Shown here in pieces: positions 34,861 to 45,850 of a DNA stretch of 64,000 bases. The notes beneath the pieces are model-generated. The model had not been told where the DNA came from. It saw only the letters and a list, made by a program, of their open reading frames with translations, and did not search any database. Origin of the DNA: Elmis aenea (taxonomy: Eukaryota > Arthropoda > Insecta > Coleoptera > Elmidae); NCBI GenBank assembly GCA_947652605.1, contig OX393576.1, forward strand, positions 18,192,575-18,256,574, read 5' to 3'. The stretch's first letter is position 1. The number at the start of each line of letters is the position of its first letter. The position numbers were made by a program, and so were the translations under genes.

Positions 34861-35413
34861 TTTCGTTTAAGAAAATCGTATACGATTTTTAATACAAAAA
34901 TTTCGTTCAAGAATTTAGCATGGAAAATATGAACCATTTACATTGTACTATTTTTTGGTACGAAAACTTCAATATATTTTGGTTACTTTTTAGTACCTTT
35001 TATTATATTTTGTTGGCACCTTGAGTAACCATGTCAAATGTTCAATTTGATCACAGAACAGAAAGCGAATCATTTTCAAATTTGACGTACCTGTATATTT
35101 AAAGCTTGTTCCATTCTACATATTTATTCCTACAAAATAAATTGTGAGGGATTATAACGGTAATAAGTACTATAGTATTTAACATCGTTTGATTGTTTCA
35201 GTTAACCTAACCTGACCTAACCCACAATTGACATGCGGTCATATACAGTTACAGTAGAATACGCATGCGCCCAAGCTAAAATTGGACGCATTTAGGGCAG
35301 GTAGTAATTTCGTACGAATTTTTCGTAAAAGATTTTTAATTTCTGATTGACACCGTACTAGAAAATCGTATACGATTTTCTTAAACGAAAAAATAGTATA
35401 GTATAAAACAGAC
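34838..35413. mobile_element. 576-bp element with identical 52-bp terminal inverted repeats
   Basis: GTCTGTTTTATACTATACTA through ATCGTATACGATTTT at the left is repeated without a visible mismatch, inverted, at the right end. The interior is AT-rich and non-coding. A short CCTAA/CCTGA run sits at 35206-35220. No target duplication is obvious, so the true termini may lie a few bases away. Identical ends suggest a recent insertion. Confidence 0.8.
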
Positions 35414-35739
35414 CACTGCTTATTTTTTTAATTGTACCGTGGCACTATCTAAGAAAACTTTTAGGAACTATTAAGTAAGGCATAACAAACAGACTGACAA
35501 TATTTTTGTCATTCTGGACAATTCTGGATAAGCGTATTCACTCGTGTCCCGTATTTGCTTGTGTTATCGTTCTTTGTTGTAATTGGTTGTCATCATAATA
35601 TGCAAAGTAAGCAAAAACTTTAATTTTATTACATTTTTTCTTGATATATCCTTAAACTACGAGTCTTGGACTACGTTCCTGTGTATTTACTGTTGTATAT
35701 TTCATCGACCATTCTAGAGGAATTTGAACTGTACCTAAC

Positions 35740-36290
35740 TTCAACGGATGGGGCAGAATGGACCGGGGCACAACGGACCGAGGTTCCATTCCGCCCCATG
35801 TCCGATTTTTCTTTCTTTTTTCTTTTTTAAATATGTTTCTTGTACTGTAACCTTCTGTTGACACTATCTACGATTTAACAGACACTGAATAATGAAAATA
35901 ATTTTTTTAACTTTTTATGTTTCATTTAATTAATTTTAAGTTTGTTAAGCATATATCGTTAAAAAATCTACTTTATTATTATTACGTTGTTCGAATAATA
36001 AGCTTAATTACGTCTACTATGACTACTTTGACTCTTTTTAAGAAATTAAACAATTTTGCAAAGAAGGTTCCGTTCTGCCCCACCCCTGGGGCAGAACGGA
36101 CCGTTTGCCATTTTTTTTCTTTTTAATTTAAACCTAGTAGTTCACGATTATTTTTAAATTTGTAATTAAATTTAAAAAAAGGAATAAACAGAGAATACAA
36201 ATACAAATTTTTAGATTTTTCCTACCTTAAATTAATAAATTACAACTCTTTTATATTAAAGGTTCCGTTCCGCCCCGCCTTCCCCTACTA
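35740..36290. repeat. Dispersed repeat with GGGGCAGAAYGGACC-type motifs
   Basis: GATGGGGCAGAATGGACCGG (35748), TTCCATTCCGCCCC (35786), TTCCGTTCTGCCCCACC plus its inverted form (36067-36105) and TTCCGTTCCGCCCCGCC (36262) recur in both orientations. Spacers are AT-rich. This resembles a family of insect inverted-repeat elements, but I cannot name it. A 69-codon frame inside is incidental. Confidence 0.6.
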
Positions 36291-37079
36291 TTATCAACTA
36301 CCAAAAGCATGTTGGTCATAACCTGGTTTATTAACTCCTTAAAATCATAGAAGTAGTGAAAAAATAAGTTACTATAATAATCATTTTGTCACATTTAAAA
36401 GTTTAAAGACATTGTTTTGGTAGTAATATAAAAGTTTACTTTAATAAGGTGTTTGTCAGCTATATACTTTTTTACGAAATTCATTATATTAATTTAGAAA
36501 AATCAAAAGTAGCGTAAATATAGCGAGAAATAGTCGTAGTTGCAGTGATTTTGTCAACTTTATTCCAACAGCACCCATTTGAAACTAATGCAATTTTTTG
36601 GGAAAGTATAGGCTAAATAGAAAGAAAACTTTTTTATTATAAATCATCTGAAATTATTATGATAATAAGATAAGTCTCTTAAATATCTTTGATTAATTAA
36701 ACAGAAGATGATTGAGCTGCCAAAAACATAAATCTCGTACAGCTAATAAATGTTGGATAATGCAAAAGCGGTAGTACTTAGAATTACACCCAATTTTAAA
36801 ATGAGTCGTATTTTCATAGCTACTAAACACAAGTCGACGAAAGGGCAATGAATGTTTGTTTTATGACCATCATTCGACCATCCATCATAAACCACCTGTA
36901 TACGCTCGCCCCCGATATTTATTGCAGCAAAATCCACTTTTGGACATGTTGACTAAAGAGATGATCTATGGTTTGATTTCTGCCACTCACAGTTAAATAC
37001 TTGACAAATATTGTTAACAGAAGAATTATGTCTCGATAAATCTTGGTAAAATAGTTATCTTACACGAATTACTGTCAAT
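36291..37079. other. Non-coding stretch with a weak unassigned frame
   Basis: A 64-codon minus-strand frame (36743-36937) contains RIQVVYDGWSNDGHKTNIHC. It recalls the DGW-motif region of hAT transposases, but the rest does not fit, so no call is made. The remainder is AT-rich. Confidence 0.25.
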
Positions 37080-37835
37080 TTCTGTGGCTCATAAATTTTA
37101 TGAGCGGAACTAGCAGTAGGAACGACTCGGAGTCTTGGGTGCGCAAGATTAGCTGCTGATTTGATTTACCGACTGGCGAACCAGTCGTTAAAACCGAAGT
37201 GTTTTTGCCTTTTGTTACGTCCAAGGTGAATTTATTAAGATTTCTTACGTAAATAAACGAAACCTTTTAGTCACTACGCAACAGCGAACAATGACTTGAA
37301 CGAAGTAAAATACCCGCAACCTGTTACAAATAACAAAAGCCTGAATAATGTGACTAAACACAAAAAACAGCTAATCTAACTAAATTTGGAACGGCGAGGG
37401 TTGTTATTTCCCTTGCATTGTGTAACTAATAAACGATTAATTCGAATAAACGTTCAATTTTGACTATAATACGCCAGACCGGTCTGCGCTTTATAAATAT
37501 AATTAATCTACCGCCGAGGTGTTATACTAATTGAAGTATAAAAGAATCGCTGTGAACTTGGAACTTCTTTGTGTAAGACTAATTTCTGCTAATAGCAAAA
37601 CTGCCGATAAATAATATTCGATAATGGTTATTACAGCGTATGCATGTGCAGTCTGTGCTGTACAATAACGAAAAATAACTGCGCTAAAAATCGGTAATAA
37701 ATCAAGTTGGCAGATTCGACCGCACTAGGCTAATAACTATCTAAATAGGACATTTATTGTGTGCCTAGGACTCGTCTTAGTTCTGCAGAGAAACATAAAG
37801 CAAAAGCACCCCACGGCAACCGGCGCACTACGGTC
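37080..37835. other. Large GC-balanced, repeat-free region
   Basis: About 750 bp of balanced, apparently unique sequence, the longest such segment in the window. It has many short CG-containing words and homeodomain-like TAATTA/AATAAA sites. No transposon end and no long frame. It lies just upstream of a possible initiator at 37836, so upstream regulatory DNA is a reasonable hypothesis. Confidence 0.3.
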
Positions 37836-37907
37836 AGTTAAGGTCTGCGGTGACAGAAATTTATTGTTTCTGTTAGTTAAGTGGGTAAAGCTTGTATAAC
37901 GTTTTAA
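37836..37907 (+). promoter_or_regulatory. Possible initiator and non-coding first exon
   Basis: TCAGTT (A at 37836) matches the arthropod initiator TCAGTY and sits in CGGCGCACTACGGTCAGTTA. No TATA box stands at -30 and no clear DPE at +28. A strong splice-donor-like GTGAGT begins at 37908. Together these could mark a 72-nt untranslated first exon before a transposon-filled intron. Each signal is short and may be chance. Confidence 0.2.
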
Positions 37908-38337
37908 GTGAGTTTGGATGTATTAACACGTATTTATCGTGTAAAAACACTGTTTTAGCAAGTTGTTAACATCGAATTGTAAAGAATATTTTTGTGAGCC
38001 TAAAAGTTGTTATAAAATACATTTTTTATTGGAAAGATAGAAAATCTATCGCTTTTTTTTTTGTTTTTATACGAGGGTAAACTTGAACTTATGAAGGAAT
38101 TTAAAAAAACGGTTAAAATTTTTTTTGTTAATGTTTGTTTATGTTAGGAATAGGATCAGTAATTCAATTTTGTTACTCTATATAAATTTATGAATTTAAG
38201 TGTCACAATAATTATTTTAGGATAAAATTGCCTTCCTGGTTCAAACTGACCAACAATGTTAAAAGTCGCTTTTTGAATAACATAAGAATTATGTAAATAG
38301 CTACTGATAACACACAAGTACAATATACAGGGTATCC
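37908..38337. other. AT-rich non-coding stretch
   Basis: Nothing recognised before the compound palindrome. Confidence 0.35.
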
Positions 38338-39845
38338 CAGCCAAGACAATTTATTCGATAGCTCTGTTATTAGTAATAATCCTTAAAAAAGTTGTTTGTA
38401 ATCATTTACTACATAACCTAAATTTATTTTTAACTTTACAGTGTTTTGTTTTTGCGCTCTGATACAAAACATTGTTTTTTTTTTATACGGAACACCCTGT
38501 ATGTATTGTAATTTTTGGATGTAAAATTAAATTCTCTTTCAAAAATATTAAAGGTTGTTTATGTCTAAAATGAACCGTTTTTGAGTTATAAACGTTTTTT
38601 TGAAAATTTTGACAGATGTAGACCTTTATAAAAATATTTATATTTATTAATATAACAGCACCAGAGCAATTTACTCTGGTAATTTATTAGACCATAGTGT
38701 CATAGTGATTGTTGACTAGTTAAATTTTTATAATACATACAGGGTGTTCGTTATGCTCGGTCCATTTCGCTAAACTTTAAACGCATGTTAGTCATTTTTT
38801 TTAAACGGAACACCCTATATATTTTTACATTTTCTTATAGAAAATTCAATTGTATTTCAAAGTTGTTAAGTATGTTTTATGTCTAAATATAATATTTTTG
38901 AAATTATTTCGTTTCTTATTATTATTTGCGAGTATTTTACCTAAAATATCGATAGTAGCCTTTGAAAATTCCAAACAATTTGTATGAACTGTCAACCAGA
39001 ACAATTAATCGGCACAATTTCTACTATTATGCCACTAAAAATCGATATTTTTTGAGAACGAGATACACAGCATTCTGGTGTTATTTGCTGCCATTTATGC
39101 TCTTAAAAAATATGGATTTTTAGTGGCATAATAGTTTAAATTGTGCCGATTAACTGTTCTGGTTGACAGTTCATACAAATTGTTTGGAATTTTCAAAGGC
39201 TACTACCGATATTTTAGGTAAAATACTCGCAAATAATCATAAGAAACGAAATAACTTCAAAAATATTATATTTAGACATAAAACATACTTAACAACTTTG
39301 AAAGATAATTAAATTTTCTATAAGAAAATGTAAAAATATATATGGTATTCTATTTAAACAAAAAGACTAACATGCGTTTAAAGTTTAGCGAAATAGACCG
39401 AGTATAACGAGTATAACCCTGTATGATATTATAAAAATGTAACAAGTCAACAATCACTATGACACTATGGTCTAATAAATTACCAGAGTAAATTGCTCTG
39501 GTGTTGTTAGGTTAATAAATATAAATATTTTTATAAACGTCTGCATCTGTCAAAATTTTCAAAAAAAAGTTAATAACTCAAAAACGGTTCATTTTAGACA
39601 TAAACAACCGATAATATTTTTGAAAGAGAATTTAATTTAACATCCAAAAAATACAAAATATACAGGGTGTTTTGTATAAAAAAAACAATGTTTGGTATCA
39701 AAGCGCAAAAACAAAACACTGTGTATAGTTGAAAATAATTTTAGATTATGCAGTAAATGATTGCAAACAATTTTTATATTTAACTTTTTTTATTATTATT
39801 ACTAATAATAGAGCTATAATAATTCGTCTTGGCTGGGACACACTG
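38338..39845. mobile_element. 1.5-kb compound palindrome, TA/CAGGGTG type (copy 1)
   Basis: The ends CAGGGTATCCCAGCCAAGAC and AAGACGAATT (inverted, ending GGGACACACTG) are flanked by TA (38336-38337, 39846-39847). Each arm of about 730 bp itself contains two further TA-bounded blocks: an outer one (38338-38499, ending GGAACACCCTG; mirrored at 39663-39845) and an inner one (38740-38817; mirrored at about 39341-39421). So eight CAGGGTG-type termini lie in one palindrome. No coding region. The central loop has TTCTGGTGTTATTTGCTGCC. Confidence 0.92.
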
Positions 39846-39984
39846 TATAATGTTCGATCATACAAGTTCCTGTTTACAAGTTTCGGTATTCCGAAAGAAA
39901 CAAAACTAGAAGTGGTAAAAAAAGGTAGTAACTCCAACACTTTAATACAAAATTAACACGTGGACACTCTCATACAGAAACAGT
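39846..39984. other. Short spacer
   Basis: Nothing recognised between the palindrome and the LINE tail. Confidence 0.3.
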
Positions 39985-40355
39985 AGTAGTGTGAATGCAG
40001 CAGAAAGGAAGAACCAAAAAAGATAGAATCAGAAATGAAATACAGAGAACAATTAAAGATGAAAACAATTGAAACAAAAATACAAGATACGCAGCTGGGT
40101 TGGTTGGGTCACATTAATAGAATGAAATAAAAAAGATAAGCAAGAAAAGCCTATGAAGCAAGGCCACAAGGAAATAACCAAGGAGGTAGATCAAGAAAAA
40201 ACTGGCAAGAAGAAGTTAAAAAAGCAGCAATGGATCAAAACATCAAATAGAAAGAGATAAAAAAGTTTGCACAAGACAGAAAAACGTGGAAAAAAGTCAG
40301 CACAACTGAACAGTCCTACACCTAACAGTAGAAAGACTTAGGAGTAAATATATAA
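39985..40355 (+). pseudogene. 3' end of a non-LTR retrotransposon (copy 2), broken ORF tail
   Basis: Homologous to 19580-20000. In successive frames it gives VNAAER, KKDRIRNEIQRTIKD, DTQLGWLGHINRMK, a stop, then ARKAYEARPQGNNQGGR, SRKNWQEEVKKAAMDQNIK and QDRKTWKKVSTT, with a stop at 40323-40325. This is the basic C-terminal tail typical of insect LINE reverse-transcriptase proteins. Part of the region before RIRN is deleted compared with copy 1. The fragment keeps the intact W in DRKTW that copy 1 has lost to a stop. It ends in a TAAATATATAAATAAG-like tail. No reverse transcriptase domain is present, so it is a 5'-truncated dead copy. Confidence 0.75.
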
Positions 40356-41640
40356 ATAAGTTGTATACCATCGCATGGCAATTTTTATATGTTTCATTTC
40401 AAGTTAGTCAACTACGTCCAATTTAAGACAATTTATGTACAAATTATACAATTGGTAACTTTCAATTATTGCTGCTACGAAAAAAGGTAAATATTAAAAA
40501 AATGAATATAAAGAAATCAAGATGCTCTCTGTAACCACTTCCTTTATTAAACTTGTCAAGATGATTGTAAGTTTATTTATTTAAAAATTAACAACATTAA
40601 GCAAACTATGTGGAGCCTATTGTACCTGATTTATAAGCTTCAAACAGTAAATTACGCATCTTAAGCAAGTGTGTGATACATGCAGCTGCTGTTTTAGATA
40701 TTGTATAATATCTTCAATATGAAGGTTTTGATATAATGCCATCAATCCAACCGACAAGGGGACAAAGTAGAACAGACAGCTTATTACTTTTCGCGTTGTA
40801 GTAAATATTCTGCATAAAATATTGCGGGGTTGTTTTACACTCTCCACTCCTCTGATATTGAAGTGGACTTTGGGGACATCCCAAAGGCATTTCATATGCA
40901 GATTGTAATAGGTGTTTTACGTGTCTGAACGCATATCAATCAATCTTGGTAAATAATGATATGAATGAATATTTAATTTTCAATTTTCACGTCTTAACCG
41001 TTTCAATGGAATTTACATACATTCATTGTGTAGCCTGTGAGGTTTCTATGAAAATTATTTATGTATTCTTTGACTTAATTATACATATGTTTAAAATATT
41101 AGCAATAAATAGTACAAATTATATATTAAAAATGAATATTAAAAATGAATATGTTTGTCGCCACGCAGTTCTGCATTAGTATATGATTTGATGTAAACTA
41201 TTAAATTTAATAGGTGTGTATTACGTTAGCATCTTGCTATTTTTTTTTCAGAACTGTTTACTATTTATAATATTTTTGTAAAGCACTAAAGTGTTATCAA
41301 TATAAAACTTAATTTAGCACTGGAATTTAAGCTAATAATATTTAATGCAGGATACAACTTAAAAAGTAGTAAAATAACAATTTATTTTACAGAATTATAT
41401 TTACTTGTTCTCCTATGAAACATTTTTATTATTTGTTCATAACAAATTATCACAAATACATCTGTTGTGTAAAAAATTGAATAAATTAAACGAATTTTTA
41501 GAAAACGAAGGAGACCACTTAAAAATTTTATTATAATTTTACTTGCTCTTAGATTATTGTTATTTTGTTTTATGGTATGCTTTTTCTGTAGGGAATTTTA
41601 ATTCATCTTAGATTGTTTTAAGACATAAGAGTAAAATAAA
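40356..41640. other. Non-coding stretch with an unrecognised 92-codon frame
   Basis: The minus-strand frame at 40617-40895 (MKCLWDVPKVHFNIRG...) lies in a slightly balanced patch and matches nothing I know. The rest is AT-rich. Confidence 0.3.
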
Positions 41641-42009
41641 TATGCGAACCCCTATATTTGCAAAAATTTTAAAAACTTTTTGATTGTTTCATAGACAACT
41701 GCGATTTCCATTTAGAAAAAATCAACTTCGTTATTTATCTTACAACCAGAATAATATTTAAGCCTTTGAATATGACTATTTTATTGTTTGTAAGAGAATC
41801 TACATCTTTTTTGCAATTTTTTTAATATAAACAATGGCAACAAAATTATGTAAGATTTAAAAATATTTCCATTTTTACCTTTTGATCTGTATCTACTGAT
41901 TACATTCAAATACATAAAACATCCCTGAGTAGCTTTCTAAAAAAGGAAATTTAGTCGAACTGTTTATATCTTACCGTTTACGAGATTTCCATGGTTTCCC
42001 ACCTCCCTG
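41641..42009 (-). mobile_element. Solo right end of a TA/CAGGGAGG element
   Basis: It ends CATGGTTTCCCACCTCCCTG and TA. Inside is TTACCGTTTACGAGAT, the shared subterminal phrase of this class. The left limit is approximate. Confidence 0.45.
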
Positions 42010-42209
42010 TATACAAAATAATTTCACAGTAATAGAAGAATAATAATGACACAACTCTAAAAAGTCCTGAAAACCTTACATGAAATTGTTCACTGATTGC
42101 CTATTCAAGGAACATTTTAATAATTATTAAACCCTAATATAAAAATTCTTATAGCAATGGCTACTTCAAATTTCAAGAAAATTTAATTAGAATTAGGTTT
42201 TTCCTCTAA

Positions 42210-42452
42210 CCTAAACATATGTATTTTTTGAGTTGTGAAAGTGTAGTTCTGGGCTGGGGTAGGTTATGGATCTCAAAATTATAAGAGTTACGGAGAATGA
42301 CAGAAAAAAAAAACGTATGTAGAATTTTAAATTGATTTCAAATCTTATTTCGAATTTTAAACAATTTAAACTGATCTGAAAATAAGCGACTAAAAAATAA
42401 AGCATTCCATTATTCACTCATACACTTTCGGTATGAAAAATAGAGTACCCTG
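42210..42452 (-). mobile_element. Solo right end of a TA/CAGGGTA element
   Basis: It ends GAAAAATAGAGTACCCTG and TA at 42453-42454. The left limit is not determined. A 68-codon frame across it has no recognisable motif. Confidence 0.35.
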
Positions 42453-42999
42453 TACATCTGTAGCGATTCGTAATATTTTTAAAATTTCATAATCATATTT
42501 ACCACAAAATTTGTTGCTTAAAAGAATAAAAATTAGACATGACGCCCATCAGTAATAAAAGTTAACTTTAGGATAGTCGACCTTTTTTATTAATACGTTC
42601 CAGACACTAAGTAGGCTGTGTCACTTTTTTTACGAGGGCTACATGACCAAGGTCTTTGGTTTAACTATGTACACTAATTTTCAGTTTCCAGAAGTGATAA
42701 TTAAAAACATACAAAAGAAAGATTAAAGATTTTAAAAATTTTCAGTTTATTTCAGGTAGGTACTAGACACAATATTAACATTTTAGATTCTTATTAAGCA
42801 CAGAAAAACACTTTTCTGTGCTTATTTATTCATCCTACAATCTCTAAACGTTTCCAAAATCCCTACGTTTTTTAGGATGAAACCCTCTGTGTATTGTGAT
42901 CTTTTGAGTCATACAGTGACATAAATATGCAGTTTCACTATCAACATTTTTAAAATTGTCTAAAGACATGTACAGTTAGTCAAAGTTTGCGAATCAGGC
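42453..42999. other. AT-rich non-coding stretch
   Basis: Nothing recognised apart from a local AGCACAGAAAAACAC/TTTTCTGTGCTT hairpin near 42796-42823. Confidence 0.35.
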
Positions 43000-43280
43000 G
43001 ACACGCAAGGACCTATAGCGACCCAAGAACTTCCTGTCTAGGGTCAGAGTTGAAGAGTTGACCGAACAGGTGACGTCATGTCTCCTAGGAACCGCTTGTT
43101 CTGACACAAATTACCTTTTTAACCGGAGGCGGAAGAAGTGACCAGAGGGTCTATCGGCCTGGGCGGTCCAAAGAAGATTGAATGCTCCCAGAGGAATCGT
43201 CTGGACTTATATTGAGATTACTAAAGTGAGTTGCACGATCATCGCTCAGAAGGAACGCACCCTAAACGAAACATATTAGA
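43000..43280. other. GC-balanced island with overlapping E-box and CRE
   Basis: Composition is close to even. CAGGTG (43067-43072) overlaps TGACGTCA (43071-43078), and an ETS-like GGCGGAAGAAG follows at 43128. A short plus-strand frame is open but stops within ~45 codons. Candidate cis-regulatory element, by inference. Confidence 0.35.
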
Positions 43281-44759
43281 AACAAAAGAAATACCTATAT
43301 CCTTAAACCAACTCATCATAGTTATTTATGTGAGTAATGCCCTAATACCTCATCTCACAGTCACCTATACGTTTTATCGAATTGTTTAACAAAACGTATG
43401 ACAGAACTGTAAGTTATAAAAGGAAAAATATTTCTTTGGTTTCCCGTTTATGTAAATGTGGACGATTAAGAAAAATGTATTAAATTTATTTGCGTTTAAA
43501 CACAAAATAAGTAAATTTAGGTTTTTAAATGGCTTATGTACAATTTGTAAAGTTAATTCTTCATTGATCTCCAAACTGGCTTGATTTAATCTTTAAAATC
43601 AAGCGTTTATGGACCCATGTTGATATGGAATATTCGCTTTAAAACAAGTTTTTGTATCGATTGTTACAAGTCCTGCTACAAGAAAATGGACCACCCTGTA
43701 TAATTACATACTTTATTATGGTATAATATTTTATTGTTTTCTTATTCCAGTAATATTGAGATATAACTCAGTATTTAAAATATATCAAGTAAATGTTTTC
43801 TTTTATATTTGTGTTTTATTTTCCCCAAGGTAGACTTTGTTTCAATATTGCCTGAGTGGGGACTTCTCTAACCGTATTAGTATATTTACTTTGGAGATAA
43901 CAGCCGTCTTTTAACTATCCGGAGATGAGGCAGTGTTACCCACGTTATTATATAGATAGATTAATATTCACAAGCTTTGATGAGGAAGAGCCCAACCCAA
44001 CATTTCTGTTTACTTATTGTAAGGCGTCAGTTGATTTGGATAAGAGCTATGTTGAGCACTTCGCTCTACCAAGGAAATTAAAAGTTTATATACGCTGCAG
44101 CTAAACAGAAAATCTATTTGCTAATAAGGTAATGGAGTTCCAGCCAAACTTTCTTATCGAAGTGTTTCTAGAAGCTCAAATAAATCCGCTTTTTATCAAA
44201 ATTATTTTAATCAAGTAATAAAATGCAAAATATCGATCTACAAACTGCTTAAAATTCTTTTGAAATAAACGTTATCTTTAAAAAAAGTCCAAGAGCTATA
44301 ACAGAGCGACAAAAACGATAGTCAGCCTACCATAAGTAACAAGTAAGTATACATAAGTATCCAAGATTTAGATGCTTATATTAATTGCGAAGCTCATTGT
44401 GGCTTCTGGAAACTTAACGCTTCGAAAGACATCGGCAATTAGGTGCATAATTTTATAGCTCTAAAGCTGGGGAACTTATGTTTATTTGCACAGCCTCTAT
44501 GAACTGCTGCGAACCGCAGGACTGCTATGGCTAAACTGTTATACAATACAAAAAGATCCGTAAAGAACATGGGAATATAGGAAACTGTTGGAGAAGAAAA
44601 AATGGCTAACTTGGCAAAGTAGAGTGGTTTTAAATGCATTGCTGAAAATGTGCATATCGTGTCATGGAATATTCTATAAAATCTGAAAAACTACAATTTA
44701 TAGTTTTACTAATTAGGTATTTAGATATTATCAACAACAAAATTTTGAAATTTGGCATT
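43281..44759. other. AT-rich stretch with a solo right TA/CAGGGTGG end
   Basis: GAAAATGGACCACCCTG and TA end at 43698, the right terminus of an element whose left part was not found. The rest is featureless. Confidence 0.4.
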
Positions 44760-44769
44760 TAAATTACGT

Positions 44770-45850
44770 TAATTACGTTAAATTACGAATTAAAATTATG
44801 TTACTATCCAACTGGAAGCTTTTCGACTGCAAGAACAGCTTCAATAACTTCAGTATTTTACTGAAATTTTGCTCCAAAAATGTTCTTTTAAGGGTTCATA
44901 CAAATAAAAAACGGAAACAGCAAGATACAGGCTATATGCTGTATGAGGTAAGAAACTCAACTGTAGTTCTGTTATTTCTTAAATTACTTTTGCAGCAGTT
45001 TGAGTCCGAGCGTTATCTTGGAGCAAACACACAGAATTTTGACTTTTGTTTGTTTTGTTCTTAATCGTTAACATAACTTTATCCTTTCAAATTGTTGAGT
45101 AATAGTTTGCGTGTACAATGTAATGTTCAATAAAAAAAAAATGCTATTTCCATATTAGCTGAAAACATACATTTTGGTTTTGGAGATGAGGTGTGACACC
45201 ACCACAGCCTCAAACGTTTAGACTCAGGGATAAAATTGTTAACCCAAGTTTACTTAGTTGCCAGGGTGTCAATTTGCCCCATGGCAAGTGGACCCTTTGG
45301 ACACCTGATGAAGTGGGTCCCCTTTAACATTAGACAGTATGTTTAAAATTTGAGTGAGCTTTAAGGAGCTTGAAAATAAAATAGAAGTTCCAATAAAAAA
45401 GGTAGCCTTTTAGTTGTTAGTGGGCCCCCATTGTTTCCTAGCAACCAATATTTTTAGACCTAAACCGCCACTAGTTGTCACAATGAAGTCCAAATATGCA
45501 TCTGCTTCCTCGTATTGTCGCAGCAAGGAAGAAGCTGCACGCAAACGATTCATCTTGTTCTTTCGTTAACAAACGCAGGATCCATTTGGCGATCACTTTA
45601 CGATATATTAGGTTTTTTTTTATAATCTCCTCACACCTCCAACACTTATTTATAATATTTCAAAAGTAATTAACTGAAGTTGCACCTCGTTCTTTCTTTA
45701 AAGTGCTTAGCCCGTTCAAACGCCCAAATTTTGGAAAGACAGTTATTCTCGTATTGTGCAAATAGTGTCCTAAAAATTTCGGTAGGCCTTACGCCTTCTC
45801 GTGCCAAACATTTGATAATCATAAGTTATTCCGCGCTACAATGGACAGAA
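44770..45850 (-). pseudogene. mariner transposase pseudogene, split
   Basis: Minus-strand reading from 45840 gives MIIKCLAREGVRPTEIFRTL and SKIWAFERAKHFKERT, the N-terminal helix-turn-helix of SETMAR-type mariner transposases (HTH_48-like). Next come AKWILRLLTKEQ and, after a frameshift, SSLLRQYEEADAYLDFIVT, matching the linker before the first catalytic Asp. About 275 bp of unrelated DNA with a CTAGTGGCGGTTT end then interrupts. The protein resumes with NYYSTI, NSVCLLQDNARTQTAAKVI and HTAYSLYLAVSVF. The second Asp (codon 45015-45017) is kept. The residue 35 positions on (codon 44910-44912), where DD34D requires Asp, is Val. In-frame stops and frameshifts confirm it is dead. Confidence 0.85.
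45205..45477 (-). mobile_element. Insertion inside the mariner pseudogene
   Basis: On the minus strand the segment starts TAGTGGCGGTTTAGG right after the mariner codons for DFIVT, a hAT-like end. The other boundary near 45205 is not sharp. It includes GCCAGGGTGTCAATTTGCCC. No frame recognised. Confidence 0.35.

Noticed and set aside
36743..36937. Possible hAT core fragment (VVYDGWSNDG)
   Set aside because: Only the DGW-like motif resembles hAT; upstream and downstream residues do not fit and no ends are nearby.
40617..40895. 92-codon minus-strand frame
   Set aside because: Looks slightly protein-like but matches no family I know and has no supporting signals.
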